64,000 nt of DNA from Epiperipatus broadwayi. Lineage: Eukaryota; Onychophora; Udeonychophora; Euonychophora; Peripatidae. Positions 27,324 to 39,145 of this stretch are shown in pieces. Each line of letters begins with the position of its first letter. Within the stretch, counting starts at the first letter, position 1. The notes beneath the pieces are model-generated. The model was not told where the DNA came from. It did not search any database and saw nothing but the letters and a program-made list of their open reading frames with translations. The stretch covers positions 7,533,274 to 7,597,273 of the forward strand of contig JAQFVV010000018.1 in the NCBI GenBank assembly GCA_028023455.1. Direction: 5' to 3'. A program made the translations under genes and the position numbers.

Positions 27324-28661
27324 AGTAAAGTGGTCATTTCATTGGAAGTGATAACCAGCTGCCAAAACTAAGAAAGAAAAGAGCAGTATAAAGTTAGTTA
27401 AAAGATAGAGGGTCATAAGTACAGTTTTAATTAAACTTAATGAGAACAATTTACAGCTCAAATTTTGTTACATATTTACACATCCATACACAGAAAAAAA
27501 CATTAAATTATTTACTGGGCATGTTTGAATGTTTGTGAAAGTTAAAATACCAACATTGGTTTAAATAATAGGTTATTTACTTATTAAATCTGTTTTTTGT
27601 TAAACAGAATTGTATAAAATTCATTATCAAAGATTCAAGATAAAAGCTTTAATTAAGTAATTTTTGTAAATATATTTTAGAAAACTATATAATTAGTTAA
27701 TTACATTTCAAACTAATTAGTATGTGGAATTGATAAATAGCCTAGACTAAAAAATAAAATAATTGTCATAAAGTTATATAAAGACCAAAAAGGACTTCTG
27801 TTATGCATTCACCTATTTTCAGCTCTAGGAGATATTCTGATTATTATTTTTTCTGTATTTCTTCCTATAACAAACAACTGTCAAGCATTAGAAAAACTTC
27901 AATATTAACTAAAATCTAAGCTAAATGGAAAAAATACACGAATGAGTAGATAAAAAACTTATAGGATTTCCTTTTCTCGACTTGTGTGCCTCATCAAAGA
28001 GTATTACCTTCCATGCTACATACATAGAACAATTTGAAAAACTTTAATATTTATCAAATATGATGCCTTGTGTAAAAAATAGAAAATTTATAACAACACT
28101 TTAAATATAGTAAAATTCAGAGATGATTTGAATATTCAAACATTGCCTGGAAATCTAAGCCATATAGCCAAAGTGGAGCAACTTACATATAAATATTCTT
28201 ACACAGATATTTTTTTAAAAAAATTTAGAGGGGAAAAAACCAACCCTTTAAAGATTTAGCAACAGATTATAGACTATTTATTTTTATCTCACTTTTAAAA
28301 AATTGTGGAAAAAATGGTTTCTTACATATATATGTAGCCTTTGGTTTTTTTATTTGAGACAATAATCTATTACTGTATACTTTTTCTATCAAAATGCAAT
28401 TTAAATATTAAAAAAAGACATACTATGAAAAGAGGTGAATGTGAAAGTAATTATACTGCTACTATTATTATGTAATAATTTTATAATAGGTGGAGAAAAA
28501 TATAAAAAAAAAAAGAAAAAAAAGATGTTGAAATGTAAAATGAGTATTAAAATATATATATATTACTTTTAAGAGACTTTAGGTAGAACTTATTATTTTG
28601 TTAATAGATATGAAAGATGATTTCATACTTAAAAGAAATAGAAAGAATTTACAAAAAAGTG
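27317..28661. other. AT-rich DNA, no gene seen
   Basis: Nothing supportable. Confidence 0.5.
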
Positions 28662-28680
28662 AGCTTTTTGAATATGTTTT

Positions 28681-28746
28681 TTTTTTTCTCATGTGTCATA
28701 GCATCGGCCGGGAAGGGAACCGCTAACCTGACCACCAACGCTTGAC
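28681..28746 (-). mobile_element. tRNA-derived SINE, copy 3, internally deleted, minus strand
   Basis: The minus strand reads CAAGCGTTGGTGGTCAGG, then jumps to TTAGCGGTTCCCTTCCCGGCC and GATGCTATGACACATG with an A-rich tail. About 38 bp of the tRNA centre, including the anticodon-like loop, are missing. A 19-bp perfect target duplication flanks it at 28662-28680 and 28747-28765, the longest of the three copies. The deletion removes the space between two TTAGC/TCAGC-like words, consistent with a microhomology deletion. Confidence 0.87.
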
Positions 28747-28765
28747 AGCTTTTTGAATATGTTTT

Positions 28766-29735
28766 ACCAATAAAACATTTTTTATGCACTAAAAATCATT
28801 TAAGATTAAATAAATATCATATTAATTCATGAAATATATGTTTGAGAATGTACACTTGTAATATAAAAAGTAAAATCATTTAGTTCCTGCTTTTGGAAGT
28901 GAATAGAGTTATTAATTTTGAACATTTATGTCAATATTGTAAATATCTGAAATTATTTATGAATCCATTTTATTTAAATATGAGTTAATGAGAAACAAAT
29001 GTTGAATAATAATAATTTATTTTGATAAAAATAATGTTATACTTTATCAATTGTAATGAATACTGTTTGGAACATTCATAGTCGAATACTAGCAGAGTGA
29101 TTTAAAGAATTAGTTAGAGATGTACATGTTTTTATATTATAAAATATTGTTTTCAATATACAAAAATACTATGTGTTTGTCAGTGATTATGGTTACTGTT
29201 AGCCATGTTCATTCATATGTATTGAGAAAAGAGTTGAACAAACTCTTATTAGGATCATTTAACATAGCTCTGTATCCTGAACCCTATTTAGATGTTTGAA
29301 TGATAAATAGTATCTTAGTGATTATTTTATATTTTTGCCATGTGCAATTAATGTAGTTCTGATATATATGCATTTATTAAGTTAATTTAAATTGTTTTTG
29401 ATGATGCTTTCATTTTTTGTAAAGGATCTAGAATTTATAAATATAAATGCATGAAAATATGTTAACAATGCCAATATGAATACCAATCAACAATTTCAGT
29501 CTGTTGTCAAAACAATCTTTTCTAAACAATAAAAGTGGAAATCCATCTTTATATATGGTCTTATATGTTTATATAGACCTTAAAGATTGCAACTTGACTA
29601 CAAAGACTAAAATAATTAATACAAAGAATTTTAACTAAACATTTTTCAATAAATTCCATTTAAAATATAATGTTCAAATGTTAAGATGTCACAACACTTA
29701 ACTCATGGCTCCAAAATTGTCAATTTTTAAGCATT
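28766..29735. other. AT-rich DNA, no gene seen
   Basis: Nothing supportable. Confidence 0.5.
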
Positions 29736-29739
29736 TGAT

Positions 29740-30310
29740 GTGTAAAATTATAAAATGTGGAATATTTCATCAACAGAACTGGAAATATGATTAAAATTGG
29801 GAATATTTCATCAATAGAACAAAATGTCATGGAATTTTTGAAAATTATTAACACTTAGCACAAGGCTAGCAGATAACAAGTGACTAAAATTATTGTAAGT
29901 TTTTTAACATTGTTTTATACATAGTGACTTTTTTAATATTCCTGCTTTATGGGTATCATATTTGGAAATAAGATTAAAATTTACAATATTTTATTGACAT
30001 AACAGGATGCATTGGAATATTTTCAAAATTATGGAATAGTGCTCATCTGAAAAGTGATGTCTACAGTTTGCTTAATCATGTTTTAATTATTTTCTTTACT
30101 GTATTTACATGTTAATTACAACCCTTTGGATTTTGTGTGTTTTACAGGAATTTTTTTAAAATTATGGGATAGTGCTTGCCCAAAAAGTGGTGTCTGCTTG
30201 CTTATTATTGTCTACTAAATTATGTTTTTTTTTTAAATTTTATTTACTGTATTAACATTAAAAATATTTTGAATTACAATTCTTTGGACTTTTGTGTTTC
30301 TTTATCATTT
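29740..30310. repeat. Degenerate tandem repeat array
   Basis: Related segments recur. GGAATATTTCATCAA appears twice near 29760 and 29800. AAAATTATGGAATAGTGCTC (30025) returns as AAAATTATGGGATAGTGCTT about 133 bp later, each followed by AAAGTGATGTCTAC or AAAGTGGTGTCTGC. ATTACAACCCTTTGGA (30116) matches ATTACAATTCTTTGGA (30275). The array is old and irregular. Confidence 0.65.
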
Positions 30311-30445
30311 TAATAAATAACAAAACATAATTATTGAATATGATAACTCAGAGTGTGCCATATTGTTTATACAATATGTTGTATGCCCTTGAACTTCTGA
30401 AACAAAATATTTTTAAAAAATGAATGGCATGCTTCTACAGGCAAA

Positions 30446-30770
30446 CTACATAAGTACCACTTTTTCTTTTGAGACATTTTTTTTTATTTGGGGGATAAAA
30501 AAGAAGTCACTCAGAATAAGATTGGGTGAATGTAAGTCATGGATAAATTGGGTCATGCTGTTTTTAATTAAAAATTGTTTAACACTCAAGAATGTGCATG
30601 CTAGACCATTGTCATGGTGAATTTTGATTCCCCACTTTACCACAAACTGGGATGTTTTTATTTTACTGCATCACACAAACATTTTAAACTTTGTAAATAA
30701 AATGCCTGATCATTATGAATGAATTCTGAGTGAGCAATGTTATTTTCATAAAAAATTAGCATCATCTTTA
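30446..30770 (-). pseudogene. mariner-type (IS630-Tc1-mariner) transposase relic, C-terminal part
   Basis: The minus-strand frame at 30643-30446 contains IHHDNG, then about 32 residues later HSPNLILSDFFF. These correspond to the HHDNA and YSPDLAPSDFFLF boxes, which hold the second and third catalytic residues of mariner-family transposases. SVKQFLIKN between them matches the conserved helix. About 120 bp upstream are weakly consistent with the preceding segment and contain stops. Terminal repeats were not found. Both boxes are altered, so the copy is inactive. A 66-codon frame on the opposite strand is a shadow. Confidence 0.8.
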
Positions 30771-33012
30771 CATTAGACTTGCCACAATTTTTTTGGATGT
30801 GGTGAATTTGATACTTCTATTAAAATACTCACAAACTTGTTTTTTTTTTCTGAAAAGCTTGATTGTAAGCTATTTAAATTATTATAATCATTTCCCCGAT
30901 ATTTTCTCTGACGGAAAACAGATTTTTACATTGTTTCAACTTTTTAATCATCACAAAAGTCTGCAAGCAAGATACATTTGACAAGAAAAATTTACTACGC
31001 AGTACCAAGACTTCCTTCAATGTGATAGTCAACAGGCTAACGCAAAAGAGTCCTCAGAAATTAGCATCTAGTGGCAGAAGCATAAACTACAACATAGTTA
31101 TCCTCCAGAGAATAATTATCATTTGTTTTAGGTATCCCCTTATGTTGAGTCCATGAATAGAGTTGAGTATAAAATATGTGAAATGTTAATGGAAGTTAAT
31201 TAACAATAAAAACACAGAAAATGTTTGAAATTAGTTAATTCTGAATTGACTTTTTGTTTGTGGTAAAATATTCATTCAACATGAAGTTCTTGATATAAGA
31301 ATAGGAAGTGCTCACTTATTAAATTGTTAATTGATACTTATCTATATCATTGCAGATCTTATCATTAGTAAATTATGATTATTCTATTGCATTATTCAGT
31401 ATCTAAGCATAATAAATATATTATTGGTGATGAAAATCATGGTTTTCCATATTCTCCTATAAGTTAGAAAAAAAAACTTACTATGACCACATGTTTAATA
31501 TGGTCCAGCACTAGATGGTTAAAAGAAATAAACATGAATATATGTTATGTTCTGTCAACACGTACATGCTGTGAAACATTTTATCTTAGGAGATAGATTA
31601 AAGTAAAGATGAAAGCATAGGTACAATTACTGATATCTAAAACGAAATGATATTAAACCTTATTCAGCAGAAAATTATATATTATAGAATATGCTAATCG
31701 AATCTATTTGTACTTATTCAATACTAACATATAAAAAAATTGTATATTTTCATTTAATTAATTTCTGGGTAGTTTTTTTTGTTCTAGAAGCAAACCCTCC
31801 GATGGAGGTTAAATTATCTACGTGAAAGCCAAGAAACCAATGATACATGGTTAAAAAATATATATTATATCTATATTGTGTGTACATTTATTTGATTCTC
31901 TAGATGAAGTAGTGAATAATCATTAAAATACAGATTCGTTCTTTATTCACTTACTTGTTTTATGATAGCTTGTTATAGATTGTCTGCTTTCAATCTTATT
32001 CATTAAATACACACACTTCGATACTCCAGTAAATATATATTTGTTAATATAAAATGTAAGATTGTCATTTACTTTGGTATTCGTGAGCATTATTTTATTT
32101 TAATCAATTATGGATTTCTTTTTTTAATATAGAAGTGTATCTGTTGAATCACAGTTATTTATATTTTGCTTTATTTATGTTGAATGCAGCTGAACTGTAA
32201 GCTACATCTCGCAATGGATACACGTATACATTAAATGAGACTTTGATTTACACATATCTATGCAAAACATAACTTCACATATATGAACATGTAATATATT
32301 ATACTTCATGATATTAAAGTAATTCAATGTAATACTTTTACTGATATGGTGAATAGTCAATTGGTAGAAGAAAATACAGAATATTGATTGCTGTAATTGA
32401 CTAATAGATTTACTAGCGCAGTTTTAAACGGCTCTGGTAAAAGTAAATAAATAAGTAGACTTCATAAAAATTATTCCACTTCAACCCAGTATCTTATATA
32501 GGGCATAACCAAAGACCAGACAGAAAAATAGACAAATACCACAGTACTTTTTAAAGCAATTACGTTATAACCAACTATCTGATCTAGTTTTGATGTCATT
32601 TAAAAAAAATTTTTTTTTTCCTTTTTCCAAACAAAAATAACGTTGATTTAATATAACAGTACAGCGTATGCATAAAGTGTTGATTATTATTTTCTGTTTA
32701 AAATATTAATTAGTGATTTAATTACAGAAATAAAATATATTTGTATTTCATTCTGTTTCAAGTGAGTAAATATAACTCAATGGTGTTGCTTCACCATTAT
32801 CTGAGACAAATATAATAAATAAGCTTTGTAATAATTTTTTTTTAAAAAAAACCTTTTCAATAGTATTATGAAAAATATTATTGTTTTTGTTTGTCAGTCG
32901 TTAATAAAATTTATTTATCTGTTATTAAAAATAAATTCGTGGCAAAATAACTTATGCAATCTCATGCCTAAAGATCTAGAGTCATAACTATTCAAATGCT
33001 ATGGTATCAGCT
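30771..33012. other. AT-rich DNA, no gene seen
   Basis: No gene is supported. A-run/T-run blocks recur, for example 32599-32620. Confidence 0.5.
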
Positions 33013-33110
33013 AGTTCAAAAATGGAGAAGGGTATAGTGAATTTTATTTATTTAATATTGGAGTTCAAAAATGGAGAAGGGTATAGTGAATTTTATTTAT
33101 TTAATATTGG
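33013..33110. repeat. Perfect 49-bp tandem duplication
   Basis: The segment beginning AGTTCAAAAATGGAGAAGGG at 33013 is repeated exactly at 33062. No difference is seen, so the event is recent or an assembly artefact. Confidence 0.92.
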
Positions 33111-33614
33111 AGAAAATTAAAAGACTTTGGAAAAAAAATCAAATATGTTCATTTATCTATTATATTTTATATTTAGTGTTTTATGTCCCATTATATTTTA
33201 ATAATAAAATATGAGAGTTTAAATCTAAGCACTGCCGAAAGATAATTTCTTTGATATTTTATTTTTCAAGTAACACACTTCTCATATTGTAAGCAACTTG
33301 CTGACATCCTTTATGATAATAATAATAATAACTTTCATTGAGAATCTCAAAGTAATCTTGATTTATGTAAATATCTACTTTCATGTTAAATACTCTGATA
33401 AATTTAATAAATGGTGAATATAATTATGTGAATAAATATGTAGCCATTTCTTGATAAGGGGATATGCCAACAGTTAGATATAACTTTTAGCATCAAGAAT
33501 ATGTGATAGATATTATATATATATGTAATATTTCTAGATTATTTCTCATACAAATAATTTATTAAGTAAAAAAAATATTCTGAAGTCATAGCATAAGACT
33601 ATATATATATATAT
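33111..33614. other. AT-rich DNA ending in the TA run used as LTR-element target
   Basis: No gene. The last bases (33601-33614) are a TA run abutting the LTR retrotransposon. Confidence 0.55.
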
Positions 33615-35317
33615 TGTAATGGTTTACACCCGGCGTAAACATGTATATATGTGGTATATGTTTATTACGTATTTCAAATCTAAGTTTCCGCTCTTTTTAT
33701 TTAATGAAAATTATAATACGAACACATATATATGTAGTTGGTTCTGCAATGTACTCTAATTACTCACCCAGCATATTTATGAACATCAATTCGACTCCAA
33801 GCACCAATCTTACTTACGAATAAGTAAGAATTATGCTTGGAGAGAATGAGTATCTATTTCTGGTGATTAGAGCTTATACCTCTGGCTAGTTCACTCAAGG
33901 GTAGTGGTCATTGACCATGGGAAAGAGGTGGAGGGAACATATAAAATGCGCATGGAGCACATGAACGATTCGTTTTGCTTTCTTACTTTTGTTCTTAATG
34001 CTATTCTAAGAAATTAACACTAACACACATAATTATATTTATAACACTACTTAATATTTATTAATACAACAAAATAATAAACACCCAATAGAACCCTGTA
34101 ATTGGATATTGGTTTGTGCCTGAATACTTAAATAACCCACATGTAAATACACATTCTCATAAGTTCATAAATGTAACACACAAAACATATATATCATAGC
34201 ATGAAAAATAATTGCAATCAGACATTGTCTATTTAGGCGTATCTTTATACAGGGCATTACTTCAACTGTCTCTTTATTTACTTTTAACCCTTTTACACAT
34301 TATTTTAATAAGATGTGCTTTCATTCAAGAGGTTACTGTCATTTACGAAAATATTTGGATTACCTCCTTTATCTCACACGGGTGTAGATTACTGGTAATT
34401 TTCCACTAGCTTCTTGCTGCGCTGTTATGAGTAAATGATTTCTTTCTTTGGTAGGATTCCGTAAGGCAATCAATGGTGTCCAGTGAATGCTGTTTTTTTT
34501 CATAGCTTTAGGAAGGGCTTCACTCCTACATTGACAGTGATGATAGTATCTCTGCAGGATGGATGGCATAGCCCGGCCCATTCTGTTCTTCTACCCCAGC
34601 CTGTTCATGATTTTTAGATATATAAACTTTTTTCTTTTACTAATTTTTCTATGATCTTGCTCATGGCAGTCACAGTTCTAGAAGTCCTCTTCAAAGTTCA
34701 GCTTTCCAACTCCAATTAATCATGCTATTGTTCTCTTCTTCTTTTTAATTAAACCACGTGGTTTGCAAAATGAAAATCTTTTTAGTAACTTTTCTTTTCT
34801 TTGTTTTTTTATCTATGCTCAGGAATTTCAATTTTACCTTGAGATCTACACTCGACCGTTCATTGTCTCTTATTTTTAACATTTTATTTTATTAATTAAA
34901 ATGGCTTTGTCTCGAGATAGTGATCTGCAACTTTTCGGGTTCTTTCTTTGCAATTAATTTATCTTTTATAATTTGTAAAATCCTTCCTTTAGTCGACCAT
35001 CTTGAAATATTTCTTTTTAAATTAAAATAGCTTTATTCCTTTTACGAAACTATTACATTTACTCACTCATGCAGCAATATAAACATGCGTATAAATAAAT
35101 ATCAGAGCACAAACCATATAATCCCCCGTCCTTCTTATGTTTCAATCTGTTTTTTATTTACTTACTTAAAATATATATATATATACACCCGCATACAAGA
35201 CCACAATGAGAAAGAAAAATAACAATTTACTTAATATTACCCTTGATTTAGTTATATGTGTATGCTCGGTGGTATTGCCCTATGTCTTAGAACAGGGTTT
35301 GAACTCAGCCCTGTTAT
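33615..35317 (-). repeat. 3' LTR of the gypsy element
   Basis: About 1,703 bp, beginning TGTAATGG and ending CCCTGTTAT on the plus strand. It aligns over its full length with 39997-41706. It contains a (TA)n near 35169-35185 that differs in length from the other LTR. On the coding strand the end is canonical (TTACA). The start lacks an obvious TG, so the exact 5' boundary is uncertain by a few bases. Confidence 0.93.
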
Positions 35318-35321
35318 AATA

Positions 35322-35332
35322 CCCCCCCCCTT
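35322..35332 (-). promoter_or_regulatory. Polypurine tract of the gypsy element
   Basis: On the coding (minus) strand this reads AAGGGGGGGGG, immediately before the 3' LTR. That is the expected place for the second-strand primer of an LTR retrotransposon. Confidence 0.85.
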
Positions 35333-35399
35333 AAAGCCTTTAAATACAGTTTTAATATTTAAATGGCTCACTCCTAAAACCCCAAAATAATTATAGTTA

Positions 35400-36622
35400 T
35401 TACTCTGATGATACGGGTTTGAGTGACCGAGCATTATATGATCCCTTTATTTCCTGTCCAGTGTCTACCCAAAACGCGTGATTTCCCCAACATCTCACAA
35501 TGGTGAATGGACCCTCATACAAATTACATAATTTTTTACATATGAACTTCCCTGGCTCACTTACGTGTGGTGTCTTTATCAACACCCGGTCACCCACCTT
35601 GAACCTATGGTATCTCATTGGCATTCTATTCTGCTTCTGGCTTTTTCTTATGCATTTGCGATATGCCTGTCTTTGATCACTTTCAGTATCTACTGAGTTT
35701 TCCTCACTTCTTGACAGATTATCCGGTATTAATTGAGGAGCATCATGGCTGCAGTGCAACCGTATAGGAGAGAATCCTGTTGACTCATTTACTGCCCAAT
35801 TAATATAGTTGAGTATCTCCCTAATTTTTCTGACCTAACCTCTATGGTTTGTTGGGATGTAAGTTCTGAACAATCTACCCAGCTTGCACATCACTCATTT
35901 ACATGGATTTGATTGGGGGTTCTGGATGGATGTCAGTATATGGCGGATCCATCTTCCCCATTCTCCAGATGTAAATGGAGTCCCATGATCAGAGAGGATA
36001 ATCTGAGGTTTCCCTACTAATGGAAAATGTTCCTTTTCTAATATGCATATCGTGTTCCTTGTATTTGCTTGAGCTATTGGGTATGCAGCCACGAATTTGG
36101 AAAACAAATCATATACCACCAACAAATACTTCTTTTTATTGTACGCTGGCAATGGACCATAATAGTCCACTGCTACCATCTCCTGTGGTTTCTTTGGTAT
36201 TATGGATGTCATTGGGGCTGCATAATTTCTGTTTGCTGGTTTGGCTCTCTGACAAACTTCACATTGGCCAATGACAGCAACTATTTTAGCATGCATGCCA
36301 AGCCAATAAAACCATTTCCTGAGCCAATGTTTGGTCTTCCACACCCCATAGTGTCCATATTCTTGGTTTACATGAGTCACCACTGCCTCTGTCATCTGTC
36401 TAGGTATGATTGGCCTCCATTCTTCCGGGTCATTCATGACTTATATATTGAAGTATAGATTCCTCCTAATCTACAATGTCCAATTCTATGTTCATACCAA
36501 CCTACAACCTTGGTCTCCCCATTCTCCAGGTGCTCAATTATCTGTTTCAATTGGGCATCTTCTCTCTGGTGTTGAGCCAGCTGTTTAAGGTCATTCTCAA
36601 CACCATCTATTTCCAAGCTCAC
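35400..36622 (-). pseudogene. gypsy integrase (zinc-binding, catalytic core, GPY/F domain), broken
   Basis: The integrase would insert the cDNA copy into the chromosome. In order I see the zinc-binding domain with HxGH-type histidines and CEVC, then the catalytic core with VDYYGPL (first Asp) and SDHGTPF (second Asp). The C-terminal part has NYINWAVNESTG and, near the end, YEGPFTI (GPY/F motif). A frameshift near 36437-36460 splits the N-terminus. At 35898-35900 the expected catalytic Glu of the NPxER motif is Lys. The following Arg codon is TGA, and a Trp position near 35830 is TAG. These are all single transitions. The last codon lies about 70 bp from the polypurine tract. No chromodomain follows. 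Confidence 0.93.
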
Positions 36623-36663
36623 ACCAGCAATATATAAATTTTCTGTCTACAAATGTTGAGATT

Positions 36664-37095
36664 TTAAAGGTGTAGGTTACTGCTGAGAATATCTGCTACT
36701 ATATTCTCCGAACCCTTGCAATACCTCACTGTATAGTTATATTCTTGGAGGTATAGACTCCAGCATACTAACTGACTATTGGTTAAGTAACTATGATTGA
36801 TGAATTCCAAGCTTTTGTGGTCAGTGACCATGATGACTTCTGATCCTAACAAGAGTGTGCGAAGTTTTTGGAAAGCCCAAACAATTGCTAGAGCTTCCTT
36901 TTCAGTTGCCATATAATGGAGTTCAGGTCCCTTAAGCAATTGACTCAGAAAATACAACACCCCTATCTGACCATCCACTTGCACTTGTGACACTGTTACT
37001 CCCAAACCATACCCACTAATATCTGTCTGCACCACGAACGGCCTCTCAAAATCAGGAAATGCCAACACTAAGTGTTCAATAAATCCTGCCTTCAT
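36664..37095 (-). pseudogene. gypsy RNase H domain
   Basis: This 143-codon block degrades the RNA strand during reverse transcription in intact elements. I recognise PFVVQTDISGYGLG (the PF-x-x-x-TDAS motif), YFLSQLLKGPE, YMATEKEALAIVWA, VTDHKSLEF and the closing VADILSS. The family usually ends ADALSR. TD, E and TDH residues are present, so the domain itself is well kept. It is separated from the reverse transcriptase by frameshifts and stops around 37100-37200. Confidence 0.92.
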
Positions 37096-37129
37096 TCTTT
37101 CAAAGGCTTGTTCTTGTTCCTCTTTTCAC

Positions 37130-38058
37130 TCACACCTTACATCTTTCCTCAATAGCCTCACCAAGGGTTCCATGTGTTCTGCAAATCATTCCTGAAACCA
37201 GTTGTAAAAAATGCACAAGCCAAGGAAGGACCGTACTTGTTTCCTGGATTTGGGTGCTGGAAAGTCTCTAGTAGCTGAGACCTTATCAGGGTGGGGCCTA
37301 ATACCTTGTGCTTCTACCATATGACCTAAGAACATAACTTCTTCCTGAAGCAATGTACTTTTTTAAAGTTTATTTTAATCCCCTTTTCCTTGCACTCCTT
37401 TAAAAACATTGTTACATGCCCTATATGCTCTTCTATGGTGTCTGATGCCACTAACACATCATCCACATACATCGTGATCATATCTTTTACTTCAGGGGAT
37501 AATACCTGATCTAAACATCATAGCAATCCAACCCCGCTATTAATTAGGCCAAATGGCATTCAGTTGAACTGATATGAATAACCCTCATATTGAAACGCAG
37601 TATATTTACAGTCATCTGGGTGTAGCTTGATCTGCCAATAACTAGCAGTCAAGTCAAATGTTGAAAATAATTCTTTTTCCCTTGAATCTTCCAGAAGTTC
37701 TTGTATGGGTGGCGGAACATTACAATCAAGAACGGTTATTTTGTTCAGTTGTCTCGCATCAAGGCACAGCCTGATTGTACCATCTCTCTTCCTCATGACC
37801 ACCAATGGGTTGCAGTAAGCTGATGAGCATTTTGAAACAATGCCCCATTCCACCATCTGGTCTATTTGCTTTTTCACTTCGGTTTGATATTTATAAGGAA
37901 CAGGGTATGACCTGGCTTTAAACAGTTGGTTTTCATTTACTCTAATCCTTTATTCAAAACCCGGTATTATTCCCAGTTTGTTAGAGAAAACTTGATGGTA
38001 TTCTTGCAATGTTTGCATCAATGTGCTTTCCCCAACTTCCCATGGCCATCTTTGTCTC
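37130..38058 (-). pseudogene. gypsy reverse transcriptase, broken by stops
   Basis: The palm domain is clear. Near 37830-37740 are PLVVMRKRDGTIRLCLD and ARQLNKIT. FSTFDLTASYWQIKLHPDD holds the first catalytic Asp. Then come MPFGLINS and, at 37458-37469, YVDD, the catalytic pair. Breaks include TGA just before MPFGL and another TGA after GVGLL (both consistent with CGA to TGA), plus TAA near 37951 and frameshifts beyond 37370. A linker upstream (HQVFSNKLG) joins it to the protease in a different frame. It is inactive as it stands. Confidence 0.93.
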
Positions 38059-38463
38059 TCATACCCTTTCCATAATGATGTCATTCTTACGTTCTTCCAC
38101 CATGCATAATGCCCCGGTTGACCTATATAAACCCTCACTCAGAAACTCAACTACCTTTCCTTTACACATGGCTTGCCTGCCTTCATAATCTAAAGTGCAT
38201 TTATACTTATGCAAAAAATCTGACCCTAACAAAATGTCACATATCAAGTCTTTCATTATCAAAAAGACGTGCAGACAGCTTTCTCCATCAATTTTAATAT
38301 CTAGACATATTTGTTTGGACTCAATCTTGGCTTTTCAGTTATTAGCCATTGTTACATGAGCTGATTTCAATGGTAGGGTAGGTACATCCAATTGTTCTTT
38401 CCTAATTCTGTGGTATTGTCTTTCTGCTATCACCAAAACCTGATTACCCGAATCCAAAAGGGC
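38059..38463 (-). pseudogene. gypsy aspartic protease, broken
   Basis: The retroviral-type protease that would cut the gag-pol product starts with LLDSGN. The catalytic DSG is at 38446-38454. It ends with the flap-side motif CDILLGSDFLHKY. A TAG lies four codons before the DSG, exactly between gag and protease, and a TGA follows a few dozen codons later. The TAG might be read through in some retroelements. Given the other lesions, I take it as damage. Confidence 0.85.
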
Positions 38464-39145
38464 CTATATCTTGATTTGATTCACTGTTATGGGAATTTTA
38501 GGGTATGTCAGACATGCATAACCTGGGACTCTGTCTTCCCATGAACACACTAAATTTCCTATTTTCCTTTTTTTTTGTCTATATCCTTTACTTATTCCAT
38601 GAAGTCCTGTCTGCTCCCCCGACCTCAATCCTTGCTCATAAATTTGCCTCATCTGTTTACTTACCTCTATCTGACTCAATAGTCTATCTACTGCTTTCAC
38701 TGTTTTCTCCCTCCCTGTTTCTATCATCCAACTGATTTCCTCTGGTAGATTCCTGCACACTATTCTTAGAATCTGTTTTTCAGACAGTCTGCATGCTTCT
38801 AATGTCTTTAGCGTGGCCACCTGTCTCCTGAAAAAAATGCACATATTCTTCTCCATTATTTTCTTGAAACTTCTCCTTCATTAACTGTACTCTAATGTGC
38901 TCCTGCAGCTCTTTCCTCCAGAAGGCCTTCTTCAAACTCTTTTTATAATCTGGGAATGTCTGTGGCTGGTGTAAAAGTGAATTCCACCAAGCCTCAGCAT
39001 ATCCTTCAAGGTTGTGGCATGCTATCATTACTTTATCTTTATCTGGTATTCCATGGATATCAAAATATCTTTGTAGGCTTTTAATATGCTCTGTTGGCCA
39101 CTCCTCCTTTTCCCCTCTGTACGTTTTTATTTTCACCCCTTCCAT
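38464..39145 (-). pseudogene. gypsy gag (capsid-like) with one frameshift
   Basis: The ATG at 39143-39145 opens a retrotransposon gag domain. It has a conserved core (AEAWWNSLL, FPDYKKSLKKAFW) and a helical segment ending RVQLMKEKF. The frame breaks in an A7 run (plus strand 38831-38837) and continues one base over through LSEKQILRIVCRNLPEEI to 38464. A single indel therefore separates two readable halves. A standard CCHC zinc knuckle is not seen. A CSWEDRVPGYAC segment near the end may be a decayed one. About 850 bp of leader separate gag from the primer-binding site. Confidence 0.88.

Noticed and set aside
33900-33990. TATAAAA and following bases on the plus strand as the LTR promoter
   Set aside because: The element is transcribed from the minus strand, as its coding order, primer site and polypurine tract show. 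The plus-strand TATA is probably incidental.
36020-36588. Plus-strand frames of 60-129 codons across the integrase region
   Set aside because: They are antisense shadows of the integrase, whose motifs are on the minus strand.
38452-38475. Programmed stop readthrough between gag and protease
   Set aside because: A TAG does sit there, but the same element has many other stops and shifts, so random decay explains it better.
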